In this document: positions 26,223 through 33,161 of the stretch, in pieces
How positions within the stretch are numbered: the first letter of the stretch is position 1
Layout: each line of letters opens with the position of its first letter
NCBI GenBank assembly: GCA_023442945.1
Contig: JAEZWW010000116.1
Location: forward strand, 1-37,543
Source: Pseudomonadota bacterium
Lineage (GTDB): Bacteria; Pseudomonadota; Gammaproteobacteria; Burkholderiales; Burkholderiaceae_C
Direction: 5' to 3'
DNA: 37,543 nucleotides
Notes under the pieces: model-generated
Seen by the model: only the letters and a program-made list of their open reading frames with translations
Databases searched by the model: none
What the model was told of the DNA's origin: nothing
Made by a program: the position numbers and the translations under genes

Positions 26223-27197
26223 TTAGGCCGCCCGGTGGCGTGAAACGCCCGCAGGCCAGCGCGCGCGCCAGGCGCTGACCCAATGGGCCAGTGCTTCGGG
26301 CAGTGTGCCTGTCGGCGCGGGTGGCAACCGCAGCTGCGCTGCCGCCGCTTGCAGCAAGGCCAGCGGGTCGGTGGTGTCCAACGCGGCGGCGCCGTTTTGC
26401 TTGCTGAGCTTCTCGCCGTCGGCGGCCAGCACCAGCGGCGTGTGCAGATAGACCGGCGTGGGCAGGCCCAGCGCGCGTTGCAGCGCGATCTGGCGTGGCG
26501 TGTTGTCGGCCAAGTCTTCGCCGCGCACGACGTGGGAGATGCCCTGGTCCGCGTCGTCCACCACCACGGCCAGCTGGTAGGCCCACAGGCCATCGGCGCG
26601 GCGCAGCACGAAATCGCCCACGGCTTGCGCGACGTCCTGTTGTTGGGGGCCCAGGCGTCGGTCGTGCCAGGTGAGGGCGTCAGTGTTGTTTGCTATTAAA
26701 TGCGTAGCTGCTCGCGCAGATTCTTCTAGGGCGATTGGCCTGTTTGTCTTGCAAAGTCCCAGGTGCAGGCGCCACGCTCTCGGCGCTTGGCCATGCAGTC
26801 CGCCCCGTTCGGGGCGGCAGGTGCCGGGGTAGGGCAACTCGGCGCCGCGCGCCGCGGAGCGGCCCAGCGCCGCCTGCGCCAGCGCGATGTCCTTGCGCGA
26901 ACAGGCGCAGCCGTAGGCCAGGCCAGCGTCCACCAGTTGGTGCAAGGCAGCGTCGTACAGCGCGCCGCGTTGCGACTGCCAGACCGGTGGCGCGTCCGGC
27001 ACCAGGCCGCAGACGGCCAATTGCTGCAGGATGAAGCGGTCGGCACCGGGCACGCAGCGCGGCGTGTCGACGTCTTCGATCCGCACGAGCCAGCGCCCGC
27101 TCTGGGCGCGCACGTCCAGCCAACTGGCGAGCGCGGCAACCAGCGAGCCGGCGTGCAGCGGGCCGGTGGGGGAGGGGGCAAAACGGCCGATGACCAT
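26223..27197 (-). CDS. gluQ: Glutamyl-Q tRNA(Asp) synthetase (YadB type) with a repeat-derived insert
   Basis: The 324-residue paralogue of GluRS lacks the anticodon-binding domain and attaches glutamate to queuosine-34 of tRNA-Asp. The HIGH-like motif is FAPSPTGPLHAGS (~7-18). Zinc ligands include YGCACSRKD and YPGTC. DRRLGPQQQDVAQAVGDFVLRRADGLWAYQLAVVVDD is a family block (given by its DRRLG, FVLRR and YQLAVV parts), and the second ATP motif is KLSKQNGA. ATG 27197 gives the standard MVIGRFAPSPTG start; the longer open frame upstream is not conserved-looking. Residues ~150-171 (around TNRPIALEESARAATHLIAN) are encoded by dispersed repeat copy 7, in frame, with codons rare here (CTA, TTA, ATA). 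The insert sits just before the TWHDRRLG block. Confidence 0.9.
   Translation of the reverse strand: MVIGRFAPSPTGPLHAGSLVAALASWLDVRAQSGRWLVRIEDVDTPRCVPGADRFILQQLAVCGLVPDAPPVWQSQRGALYDAALHQLVDAGLAYGCACSRKDIALAQAALGRSAARGAELPYPGTCRPERGGLHGQAPRAWRLHLGLCKTNRPIALEESARAATHLIANNTDALTWHDRRLGPQQQDVAQAVGDFVLRRADGLWAYQLAVVVDDADQGISHVVRGEDLADNTPRQIALQRALGLPTPVYLHTPLVLAADGEKLSKQNGAAALDTTDPLALLQAAAAQLRLPPAPTGTLPEALAHWVSAWRARWPAGVSRHRAA
26691..26750 (-). repeat. Dispersed ~55-bp repeat, copy 7, in frame inside gluQ
   Basis: On the minus strand it reads CAAACAGGCCAATCGCCCTA, then GAAGAATCTGCGCGAGCAGC and TACGCATTTAATAGC. It lines up with copy 5 through CAAATCGGCC, GCCCTAGA, AATCTGCGCG and CAGCTA. It has no stop in the gluQ frame. 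Confidence 0.8.
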
Positions 27198-27380
27198 GGG
27201 GCGGCAGCTTAGCGGGTCAGGTGAACGCCAGCCAGGCGCTGCGGCGGCGGCGAGCGGGCGCAAGGACGGGGAGATGCGGGGACACGGGAGCCGGCGGCGT
27301 CGGTGACGGACGCGCGAGGAAGCTGGTCGGTGCTGTCTCATGCTGGCAGCACACCGCGCTGCCAGCGGAGGGGCGGCGGC

Positions 27381-28448
27381 TCAGCGTGCCAGCGCGGCCA
27401 GGGCGAGATCGAGGCCCGAGATGAAGGCGTGTTCCACCCGGTTGCCAATGCACCAGTCGCCGCACACGCCGATCTGGCGCGGCGCGTCCCACACGAAGGG
27501 CTGGCCCAGCGGCTTCATGGTCTGCGCCTGGTGCCACAGCTGCGCGTGCGCGTAGCTGGGCGTCGCGCGGATGCCGGTGATCTCGGCAAAGGCCTTGAGC
27601 AGTTTGTCGGTGATGCGCGGTGCGTCGTCGCCTTCGTGCTCGCGCGACCATTCGGGGCTGGCCTGGATGGTCCAGCGCTCGACCTGGGCGCGGCCCGGCT
27701 TGGACGATTCGCGCGCCAGCCAGCTGACGCGGTGGTGCGTGCTGCGCGCGGCGTTCCACTGCGGGCCCAGCGTGTACAAGCCCGGCTGCGCCGCGTTGGG
27801 GTAGGCCACCGTCAGCGTCCAGCAAGGCGCCGCGTCGACCGCGGCCAGCGGGGCCGCCATGTCGGCCAGTTGCTTTGAATTAGATAGCAGCTCGCGCACA
27901 TCTGACGCGGGCAGGGCAAGAATAACGCTGTCAAAACCGGCGCGGACCGGGTTGGCGTCGTGCGACGACTGGGTCAGCAGTTGCCAGCGCGTCGGGTCCA
28001 TGCTGTCGCGCTCGACGCGCAGCACGCGCGTGTCCAGCGACAGCGCGCCGCCTGCCAGCAGGGGCGCGGCCCAGCGCTCGGGCAGGGCGCGCATGCTGGG
28101 CGCGGCGACCCAGTGTGCTTCGCGCGGCGGCGGTGGCGCTTCGACCACGCGGCCTTCGGCGTCCAGCACGCGCACGGCGCTGGCGCTCCAGCGGCGGGCA
28201 ATGTCGGGGGCGGTGGCTTCCAGCGCACGGGTGAAGCGCGCGTCGCGGACGGTGAAGTACTGCGCGCCGGTGTCGAAGCTGCCAAAGGGCGAGTCCAGCG
28301 TCGCCATGCGGCCGCCGACCACTTCGGCGCAATCGAACACGCTGACCTGCTGGCCTGCCTGGCGCAAGGTGCGCGCGCAGGCCAGGCCGGCGATGCCGGC
28401 GCCAACGATGGCGAAATGTCGGGGCGGGCGGCGGCGGGTGGTGCTCAT
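27381..28448 (-). CDS. FAD-dependent amine oxidase-like oxidoreductase (NAD(P)/FAD family)
   Basis: The 355-residue flavoprotein has an N-terminal dinucleotide motif FAIVGAGIAGLACARTL (~12-28), EVVGGRMATLDSPFGSFDTGAQYFTVRD and a C-terminal FAD-contact segment IGVCGDWCIGNRVEHAFISGLDLA. This is the layout of renalase-like/COG3380 proteins; the substrate is unknown. ATG 28448 lies just before the FAD motif; the longer open frame upstream runs into the LysR gene and is a shadow. Around residues 182-194 (SDVRELLSNSKQ) the DNA is dispersed repeat copy 8, in frame, with AT-rich codons (CTA TCT AAT TCA). It is 10 bases downstream of the LysR gene on the same strand. Confidence 0.87.
   Translation of the reverse strand: MSTTRRRPPRHFAIVGAGIAGLACARTLRQAGQQVSVFDCAEVVGGRMATLDSPFGSFDTGAQYFTVRDARFTRALEATAPDIARRWSASAVRVLDAEGRVVEAPPPPREAHWVAAPSMRALPERWAAPLLAGGALSLDTRVLRVERDSMDPTRWQLLTQSSHDANPVRAGFDSVILALPASDVRELLSNSKQLADMAAPLAAVDAAPCWTLTVAYPNAAQPGLYTLGPQWNAARSTHHRVSWLARESSKPGRAQVERWTIQASPEWSREHEGDDAPRITDKLLKAFAEITGIRATPSYAHAQLWHQAQTMKPLGQPFVWDAPRQIGVCGDWCIGNRVEHAFISGLDLALAALAR
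27870..27925 (-). repeat. Dispersed ~55-bp repeat, copy 8, in frame inside the FAD oxidoreductase gene
   Basis: On the minus strand it reads CTGCCCGCGTCAGATGTGCG, then CGAGCTGCTATCTAATTCAA and AGCAAC. The core TGCGCGAG-CTGCTAT and the AAAGC end match the family. The left part is diverged. Confidence 0.6.
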
Positions 28449-28458
28449 GCCGCACACT

Positions 28459-29397
28459 CTACACGCTGCCGTGCTGTTCCAGCAGGGCGCGGCGGGTCGC
28501 GGGGCTTTGAAGTTGTTCCAACCACCATTCCAGCGCCTTGCCGGGGTTGCCGTCGGCGCGCCAGGCGTAGGTGAGTTGCGCCACGCGCGTGCAGCGCTCC
28601 ACCCGGCGCTCGACCAGGCGGCCGGTGGCCAGGTAGGGGCGAGCCAGGGGTTCCGGCAGAAAGCCTGCGCCCAGCCCGCGTACTTGGGCGTCCAGCTTGG
28701 CGGCCACGCTCGACACCGTGAGCGTGTCCTGCCCTTCCAGCAGCCCAAACGATTGGGTGACACCGCTTTGCACCGAATCGGCCACGACAATGCCGCGGTA
28801 CTTGAGCAGGTCCACGTCCGACAGCGGCTCGTGCGCCTTGGCCAGGGGGTGGTGCGGCGCGACGGCGTAGACAAAGCGCACCTGCCCCAGCGGCAGGGCT
28901 TTCAGGTTGGCGGCGCTGGAAGGCTCCAAGATCGCGCCCAGGGCCAGGTCGGCGCGGCCGGAGGCGAGAGCGGCGACGGTGCCGCTCAGGATTTCGTCGC
29001 GGATGCGCAGGCGCGTGGGCGGGTTGAGGGCGTAGAAGGCTTCGACCAGCTCCATCAGCGCCGACCGGGAAATCAAGCCGTCGGCCGCGATGGTGAATTC
29101 TGGCGCCCAGCCCGTGGCCACGCGCTTGACGCGGTTGACCACGGCGTTCACTTCGCGGTGCAGGCGGTCGCCCTGCGCCAGCAGCTCGGCACCGGCCTCG
29201 GTCGGGCGGGCCTGGCGCGAGGAGCGGTCAAACAGCAGGACGTCCAGCGCATCCTCGATCTGGCGCACGCGGTAGGTCAGTGCGCTGGGCACGACGCCCA
29301 ATTCGCGTGCGGCGCCGGCGAAGGTGCCGTTGCGGGCGATGGCGTTCAGGATCCGGAAAGCGTCGGGACTCAACAGATCAGTGGTTTTGACAGTCAT
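28459..29397 (-). CDS. LysR-family transcriptional regulator
   Basis: The 312-residue protein has an N-terminal winged helix (AFRILNAIARNGTFAGAARELGVVPSALTYRVRQIEDALDVLLFDRS region, shown as GTFAGAARELG and SALTYRVRQIE) and a C-terminal type II periplasmic-like effector domain (FTIAADGLISRSALMELVEAF to the end). It is divergent from the pirin gene, with 155 bases between them, the typical arrangement for a LysR protein controlling the neighbouring operon. Two inverted repeats in the gap are candidate sites. Similar LysR-pirin-DoxX-flavodoxin groups are common in Burkholderiales. The effector is unknown; an oxidative or quinone signal is plausible from the targets. Confidence 0.94.
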   Translation of the reverse strand: MTVKTTDLLSPDAFRILNAIARNGTFAGAARELGVVPSALTYRVRQIEDALDVLLFDRSSRQARPTEAGAELLAQGDRLHREVNAVVNRVKRVATGWAPEFTIAADGLISRSALMELVEAFYALNPPTRLRIRDEILSGTVAALASGRADLALGAILEPSSAANLKALPLGQVRFVYAVAPHHPLAKAHEPLSDVDLLKYRGIVVADSVQSGVTQSFGLLEGQDTLTVSSVAAKLDAQVRGLGAGFLPEPLARPYLATGRLVERRVERCTRVAQLTYAWRADGNPGKALEWWLEQLQSPATRRALLEQHGSV

Positions 29398-29414
29398 GGC
29401 GCTTTGTCGTTGAA

Positions 29415-29428
29415 ATCATTTGAATGAT
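29415..29428. promoter_or_regulatory. Candidate LysR operator: ATCATT-TG-AATGAT
   Basis: Perfect 6-base arms with a 2-base centre, 18 bases upstream of the LysR start codon in the LysR/pirin divergent gap. Its ATC-N8-GAT form is close to the T-N11-A/ATC-N9-GAT type bound by LysR proteins, which would suit autoregulation. Confidence 0.4.
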
Positions 29429-29452
29429 GCCGACAATCTGACCCCGCCCCAT

Positions 29453-29465
29453 CGGGTTTAACCCG
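29453..29465. promoter_or_regulatory. Candidate operator: CGGGTT-T-AACCCG
   Basis: A 13-base perfect palindrome around one central T lies in the same divergent gap, 88 bases before the pirin start. Its arms differ from the ATCATT site, so the two may bind different proteins or different surfaces. Confidence 0.4.
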
Positions 29466-29552
29466 TCTTACAGTCTTAACCATGTCATGTTTGTGAGGCC
29501 TTCTGAGAACTTTTTCCCGGGCCGCTCTCAAACACCACCAAGGACGAAGACG

Positions 29553-30254
29553 ATGATCAAGATCAGAAAATCTCAAGACCGTGGTTACGCCGATCACGGC
29601 TGGCTCAAATCCAACCACAGCTTTTCCTTCGCGGGCTACTACGACCCCGCCCACATGGGCTGGGGCAATCTGCGGGTCATCAACGAAGACCGCGTCGCGC
29701 CGGGCATGGGCTTTGGCGAACATGGCCACCGCGACATGGAAATCGTCAGCTACGTGCTGGAAGGTAACCTGGCGCACCGCGACAGCATGGGGAACGTCAA
29801 GGGCATCCCGCCCGGCGATGTGCAGCGCATGAGCGCCGGCACCGGCGTGCAGCACAGTGAGTTCAACCACGCCAAGGGCGAAACCACGCATTTCCTGCAA
29901 ATCTGGATCGAGCCTAACCAAACCGGTATTCCGCCCAGTTATGAGCAAATCACGGTGCCCGAAGTCGACAAGCGCGGCCAACTGCGCCTAGTGGCGTCCA
30001 ACCACCCTGGCGCGGGCGTGGTGAAGCTCCACGCCGACGCGTCAATGTACGCCGGCCTGATCGACGGCACCGAGCACGCATCGCTCAAGCTCGACCCGAA
30101 GCGCAAAGCCTACGTGCACCTGGTGCGCGGCGAGTTGAACGTCAATGGTGAGCAGCTGAGCGGCGGTGACGCGGCCCTGCTGGAAGGCGAAAGTGCCGTC
30201 CACCTGGACCACGGCAAGAACGCCGAGGTGCTGGTGTTCGACCTCGCCCCCTGA
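29553..30254 (+). CDS. Pirin-family protein (YhaK/YhhW-like bicupin)
   Basis: The 233-residue cupin starts MIKIRKSQDRGYADHGWLKS, followed by HSFSFAGYYDPAHMGWGNLRVINEDRV, PGMGFGEHGHRDMEIVSYVLEG with the metal-binding HGHxDxE, and MSAGTGVQHSEFNH. These are the standard pirin motifs with intact metal ligands. Family members such as YhhW have quercetin 2,3-dioxygenase activity in vitro; the natural role is unclear. The frame is open to 29487, but ATG 29553 gives the conserved N-terminus. It is the first gene of the pirin-doxX-flavodoxin cluster, divergent from the LysR regulator. Confidence 0.94.
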   Translation: MIKIRKSQDRGYADHGWLKSNHSFSFAGYYDPAHMGWGNLRVINEDRVAPGMGFGEHGHRDMEIVSYVLEGNLAHRDSMGNVKGIPPGDVQRMSAGTGVQHSEFNHAKGETTHFLQIWIEPNQTGIPPSYEQITVPEVDKRGQLRLVASNHPGAGVVKLHADASMYAGLIDGTEHASLKLDPKRKAYVHLVRGELNVNGEQLSGGDAALLEGESAVHLDHGKNAEVLVFDLAP

Positions 30255-30303
30255 GTCGCCGCTGAGGCGCCGGGTCTCGGTCCGACTTTCAATGACTTCA
30301 TCC

Positions 30304-30337
30304 ACGCCGCGCGCCCGCAGCAGCTGTCGCGCGGCGT
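30304..30337 (+). other. 10-bp perfect inverted repeat in the pirin-doxX gap
   Basis: ACGCCGCGCG (30304-30313) and CGCGCGGCGT (30328-30337) flank a 14-base loop. As RNA it would be a very stable hairpin. No T-run follows, so it is not a standard terminator. It may protect the upstream message or partly attenuate doxX and the flavodoxin gene. Confidence 0.5.
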
Positions 30338-30429
30338 AAGTGCAGGGCGTGCGCGCTGCGTTGGGCGCGCACGGCCTAGGTTTCTTCAACGATTTTCAAC
30401 CCCTCTATTTTTTCTTTTAGGACTTCACC

Positions 30430-30837
30430 ATGAACGCACTCCAAAACCCTCTGGCCCTGATCGGGCGCCTGCTGCTGGCTTACATGTTCATCCCGGCTGG
30501 CATCGGCAAGATCGGCGGCTTTGCCGGCACCGTGGGCTACATCTCGTCCAAGGGTTTGCCGATGCCGGAAGTGGGCGCGGTGCTGGCCATCGTCGTGGAA
30601 GTCGTCGTGGGCTTGATGTTGCTGGTCGGCTTCAAGACCCGTCCGGCAGCGCTGATCCTGGCGATCTTCACACTTGCCGCCGGTCTCTTCTTCCACAACT
30701 ACTGGGCCGTGCCGGCCGATCAGGTCATGACGCAGACGCTCATGTTCACCAAAAACCTCGCCATCGCCGGTGGTCTGCTGGCCTTCGCCGCCTTTGGTGC
30801 CGGCGCCTTCAGCCTGGACGCCAAGCGCGGCCGCTGA
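30430..30837 (+). CDS. DoxX-family inner-membrane protein
   Basis: The 135-residue protein has four hydrophobic segments. LIGRLLLAYMFIPAGIGKIGGFAGT near the start is the family signature region. GAVLAIVVEVVVGLMLLVGF, PAALILAIFTLAAGLFF and KNLAIAGGLLAFAAFGAGAF follow. DoxX/YphA-type proteins are linked to oxidative stress and thiosulfate:quinone chemistry, but no catalytic residues can be assigned. AGGA in the upstream TTTAGGACTTCACC serves the ATG. It is 42 bases ahead of the flavodoxin gene, so the two are likely one transcript. Confidence 0.92.
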   Translation: MNALQNPLALIGRLLLAYMFIPAGIGKIGGFAGTVGYISSKGLPMPEVGAVLAIVVEVVVGLMLLVGFKTRPAALILAIFTLAAGLFFHNYWAVPADQVMTQTLMFTKNLAIAGGLLAFAAFGAGAFSLDAKRGR

Positions 30838-30879
30838 GCCCTGTTTCGTCCACGTGACGCACGTCGACCCGCAAACACC

Positions 30880-31434
30880 ATGAGCAAGATCGTCGTTCTC
30901 TACCATTCCGGCTACGGCCATACCCACCGCGTGGCCGAGGCCGTCGCCGAAGGCGCAGGCGCCCAGTTGCTGGCCATCAGCGCCGAGGGCGAGTTGCCCG
31001 AAGGCGCCTGGGACCAACTGGCCGCCGCCAGCGCCATCATCCTGGGAACGCCCACCTACATGGGCGGCCCGAGCTGGCAGTTCAAAAAGGTGGCCGACGC
31101 CTCCAGCAAGGTCTGGGCCGCCGGTGGCTGGCGCGACAAGCTCTTCGCCGGCTTCACCAACAGCGCCACCATGAACGGCGACAAGCACGCCACGCTGGAC
31201 TACCTGTACCACCTGTCCATGCAGCACGGCGGATTGTGGGTGGGCAACGGTGTCGTGCCGTCCAACAACAAGGCCGCCACCCGCGGCGACCCCAACTACG
31301 TCGGCGGCTTTGCCGGCGTGATGGTCACGTCGCCCGTCGATGCCAGCCCGGCCGAGATGGTGCAGGGCGATCTGGACACCGCCCGCGCCTTGGGCGCGCG
31401 CGTCGCGCAGACCGTGCAGCGCCTCGCCGATTGA
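30880..31434 (+). CDS. NAD(P)H:quinone oxidoreductase-like flavodoxin (WrbA-type)
   Basis: The 184-residue FMN protein starts MSKIVVLYHSGYGHTHRVAEAVAEGA, where SGYGHTHRVA is the phosphate-binding loop. GTPTYMGGPSWQFKKVADAS, FTNSATMNGDKHATL and the HGGLWVGNGVVPSNN region match the WrbA/NQO flavodoxin-like group. It is a little shorter than E. coli WrbA (198). Two-electron quinone reduction would fit its place after pirin and DoxX under a LysR regulator. A weak hairpin (31492-31515) follows the gene. Confidence 0.9.
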   Translation: MSKIVVLYHSGYGHTHRVAEAVAEGAGAQLLAISAEGELPEGAWDQLAAASAIILGTPTYMGGPSWQFKKVADASSKVWAAGGWRDKLFAGFTNSATMNGDKHATLDYLYHLSMQHGGLWVGNGVVPSNNKAATRGDPNYVGGFAGVMVTSPVDASPAEMVQGDLDTARALGARVAQTVQRLAD

Positions 31435-31491
31435 TTTGGCATCTTTTTGGCGTGACAGCGCTCACGCGTTGCACGCCCTAAGGTATGCAAC

Positions 31492-31515
31492 AAGGGGCGC
31501 TGAGGTGCCCCCTTT
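31492..31515 (+). terminator. Weak terminator-like hairpin after the flavodoxin gene
   Basis: AAGGGGC and GCCCCCTTT can pair around an 8-base loop, with three T residues at the end. It is 58 bases after the stop codon. The T-run is poor, so confidence is low. Confidence 0.35.
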
Positions 31516-31659
31516 ACCCGTTTTCATTCGCGCTGGATATCGGCCATATGACCTAGGCCATTGAGGGGCCAAATCGCTTGCGCACCGGCGCGAAGGCGCC
31601 TATCGTGACGGATCGTAATCACCCGATTCGCCCTCACGCCTTCCTGCCGGTGCGCTGCC

Positions 31660-32397
31660 ATGAAAATTCTGATTGCCGACGACCACCGCCTTGTCGTTGA
31701 GGCGGTCGCCGGAAAACTGGCGACGCTGGGGCCGGACGTGGTGGTAGTCACGGCGTATTCGGCGGCCGAGCTGGTGGCCCAGCTGGACGACAGCGTGGCC
31801 TTGGCGCTGATCGATCTGAGCATGCCCGGCGCCCGCGGCGTCGATCATGTGGCGCAGGTGCACCAATGCTGGCCGCAGCTCAAGATCATCGTGCTGTCCG
31901 GCGTCGAAGAGCAGGCTGCCATGCGCGCCGCGCTGGACGCGGGCGCCAGTGGCTTCATCCCCAAGGCGCTTTCCCCCGACGTGATGCTGTCGGCCGTGCG
32001 CCAGGTGCTGGACGGGGGCATCTACCTGCCCCCGCTGATGATGGGGCTGGGTGCGGCGACGGACCTGGGCCGCGCGGGCGCAGGCGCAGGCGAAATCTTC
32101 GAGCCCTACGCCGTGTCCCTCACCCCGAGCCCGGCGCAGCTGCGCGCCGCGCTGACCGAGCGCCAGCTGGACGTGCTGAACCACCTGTCGGCCGGCCTGC
32201 CCAACAAGCAGATCGCGCGCAGCCTGGGCATCAGCGAAGGCACGGTGAAGATCCACCTGGCGGCCATCTTCCGCACGCTGCGCGCGCGCAACCGGACCGA
32301 GGCGGTGATCGCGGCGCGGGCTTTGCACGCCGACGAGAATTTACGGGAAAATGTGCCTCTGGCCACCGCCTATTCTGCGCAGGCAGCTACCGAATAG
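31660..32397 (+). CDS. Orphan NarL/FixJ-type response regulator (receiver + LuxR HTH)
   Basis: In this 245-residue protein the receiver domain (1-~120) has the acidic pair ADDH, the phosphoacceptor D52 in LALIDLSMPG, Ser in IIVLSGV and Lys in GFIPKAL. A ~40-residue Gly/Ala/Pro linker leads to a LuxR HTH (~162-220): LTERQLDVLNHLSAGLPNKQIARSLGISEGTVKIH. No histidine kinase is in the window. The last ~14 residues (VPLATAYSAQAATE) and the TAG stop are encoded by dispersed repeat copy 9, so the natural C-terminus has been replaced or extended. ATG 31660 follows a TGCCGGTGCG stretch without a strong ribosome site. Confidence 0.92.
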   Translation: MKILIADDHRLVVEAVAGKLATLGPDVVVVTAYSAAELVAQLDDSVALALIDLSMPGARGVDHVAQVHQCWPQLKIIVLSGVEEQAAMRAALDAGASGFIPKALSPDVMLSAVRQVLDGGIYLPPLMMGLGAATDLGRAGAGAGEIFEPYAVSLTPSPAQLRAALTERQLDVLNHLSAGLPNKQIARSLGISEGTVKIHLAAIFRTLRARNRTEAVIAARALHADENLRENVPLATAYSAQAATE

Positions 32398-32404
32398 ATA
32401 GCGA
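32353..32404 (+). repeat. Dispersed ~55-bp repeat, copy 9, forming the response-regulator 3' end
   Basis: Reads TGCCTCTGGCCACCGCCTAT, then TCTGCGCAGGCAGCTACCGA and ATAGATAGC. It matches the family through GCCTCTGGCC, TCTGCGC and GCAGCTA. It supplies the TAG stop at 32395-32397. Confidence 0.75.
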
Positions 32405-32409
32405 ACGCC

Positions 32410-32694
32410 TCAGTCGCAGGCGAACTTCAGCTGGCTTTCGGCGTGCGCTGACAGCAGCCCCGGGGGGATTTCCTTCACCTCGATCTGGCGAAAGCGCTGG
32501 CCATGGCCGGCGCAGTGCTGCGTCGCCTCTTCCACGGCCGAGCGGGTCAGTGCGCCCGGCTGCGGCGCAACCACCCCGCGTTTGCTGATGGTCCAGGAAC
32601 CGTCGTAGCCGGCAACGGGGCCCGAATCGGTGGCGGCGCACCCGGCGGCGGCCCCAGCCAGGGTGGCGGTGAAAACGATCCAGCGAGCGCGCAT
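32410..32694 (-). CDS. Small secreted lipoprotein, function unknown
   Basis: The 94-residue protein has a lipoprotein signal: MRARWIVFTATLAGAAAGC with lipobox AAGC, so Cys19 would be lipidated. The mature part contains YDGSWTISKRGVV, a stretch seen in small Burkholderiales proteins that I cannot assign to a function, and two further Cys residues (HCAGH and the FACD end) that could form a disulfide. ATG 32694 is chosen because it begins the signal peptide; an upstream GTG would add eleven non-hydrophobic residues. It is convergent with the response regulator and 24 bases from tRNA-Arg. Confidence 0.8.
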   Translation of the reverse strand: MRARWIVFTATLAGAAAGCAATDSGPVAGYDGSWTISKRGVVAPQPGALTRSAVEEATQHCAGHGQRFRQIEVKEIPPGLLSAHAESQLKFACD

Positions 32695-32718
32695 GTGGGG
32701 GTTCCTGCGGTTCAAGCC

Positions 32719-32793
32719 TGGTACCACGGACAGGAATCGAACCTGTATCTAGCGCTTAGGAGGCGCTCGTTCTATCCATTGAACTACCGCGGC
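32719..32793 (-). tRNA. tRNA-Arg(CCT)
   Basis: On the minus strand the acceptor GCCGCGG pairs with CCGTGGT (with G-U pairs), discriminator A and encoded CCA. The anticodon stem-loop AGCGCCTCCTAAGCGCT gives CCT (reads AGG). The T-arm contains GGTTCGATTCC. Length 75 nt. A TACAAT (plus ATTGTA at 32804-32809) just upstream may be its -10. Confidence 0.95.
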
Positions 32794-33161
32794 AAAGGCG
32801 TGGGCATTGTATCGACCGGCTGGGGTGGCCCGGGCAGCGTCGGGTGGCGCAACCGGGTGGTCCCAGGTGGGGAGGGGCCCCCGCTGAAGGCATGGCCAAG
32901 ACCTGGCCGCAGGGGGGCAGGGTGTGCTGGCCGCGAACCAGCAGGCGCTGTGCCTGTGCGGCGCAGGCCCTGGTCGCCCGGGATTCTGGATCGCCCGCCG
33001 CGCGCAAAAACGCTTGACAATTATTTGTTTGTATTTTTGCGCGGGGCGCACCGAACTATCGGGCATTGGGCTTGCCAATAGGGCGCAGGCATTTTTTCCG
33101 CGCGAACCTGTTCGCGCAGAAAAACCCCGGCGGACGCACCTGGCCCCAGGTGCTCGAAACT
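32794..33161. other. Intergenic region with an AT-rich island and two inverted repeats
   Basis: No gene can be supported in this stretch. It contains a 10-bp perfect inverted repeat, CGCGCAAAAA (33001-33010) and TTTTTGCGCG (33034-33043), around an AT-rich loop that holds TTGACA (33014-33019). A second inverted repeat is TTTTTC-C-GCGCGAA / TTCGCGC-A-GAAAAA (33092-33124) with a CCTG loop. The second has no T-run after the stem on either strand, so it is not a terminator. The TTGACA has no good -10 at the usual distance. Confidence 0.5.

Noticed and set aside
27449..28874. Long upstream extension of the FAD oxidoreductase frame to 28874
   Set aside because: It overlaps the LysR gene antisense-free shadow frame; the FAD motif starts right after ATG 28448, which is the natural start.
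33092..33124. Inverted repeat first read as a terminator of the BLUF unit
   Set aside because: On both strands the stem is followed by A residues, not T, so it cannot work as an intrinsic terminator; kept only as an inverted repeat.
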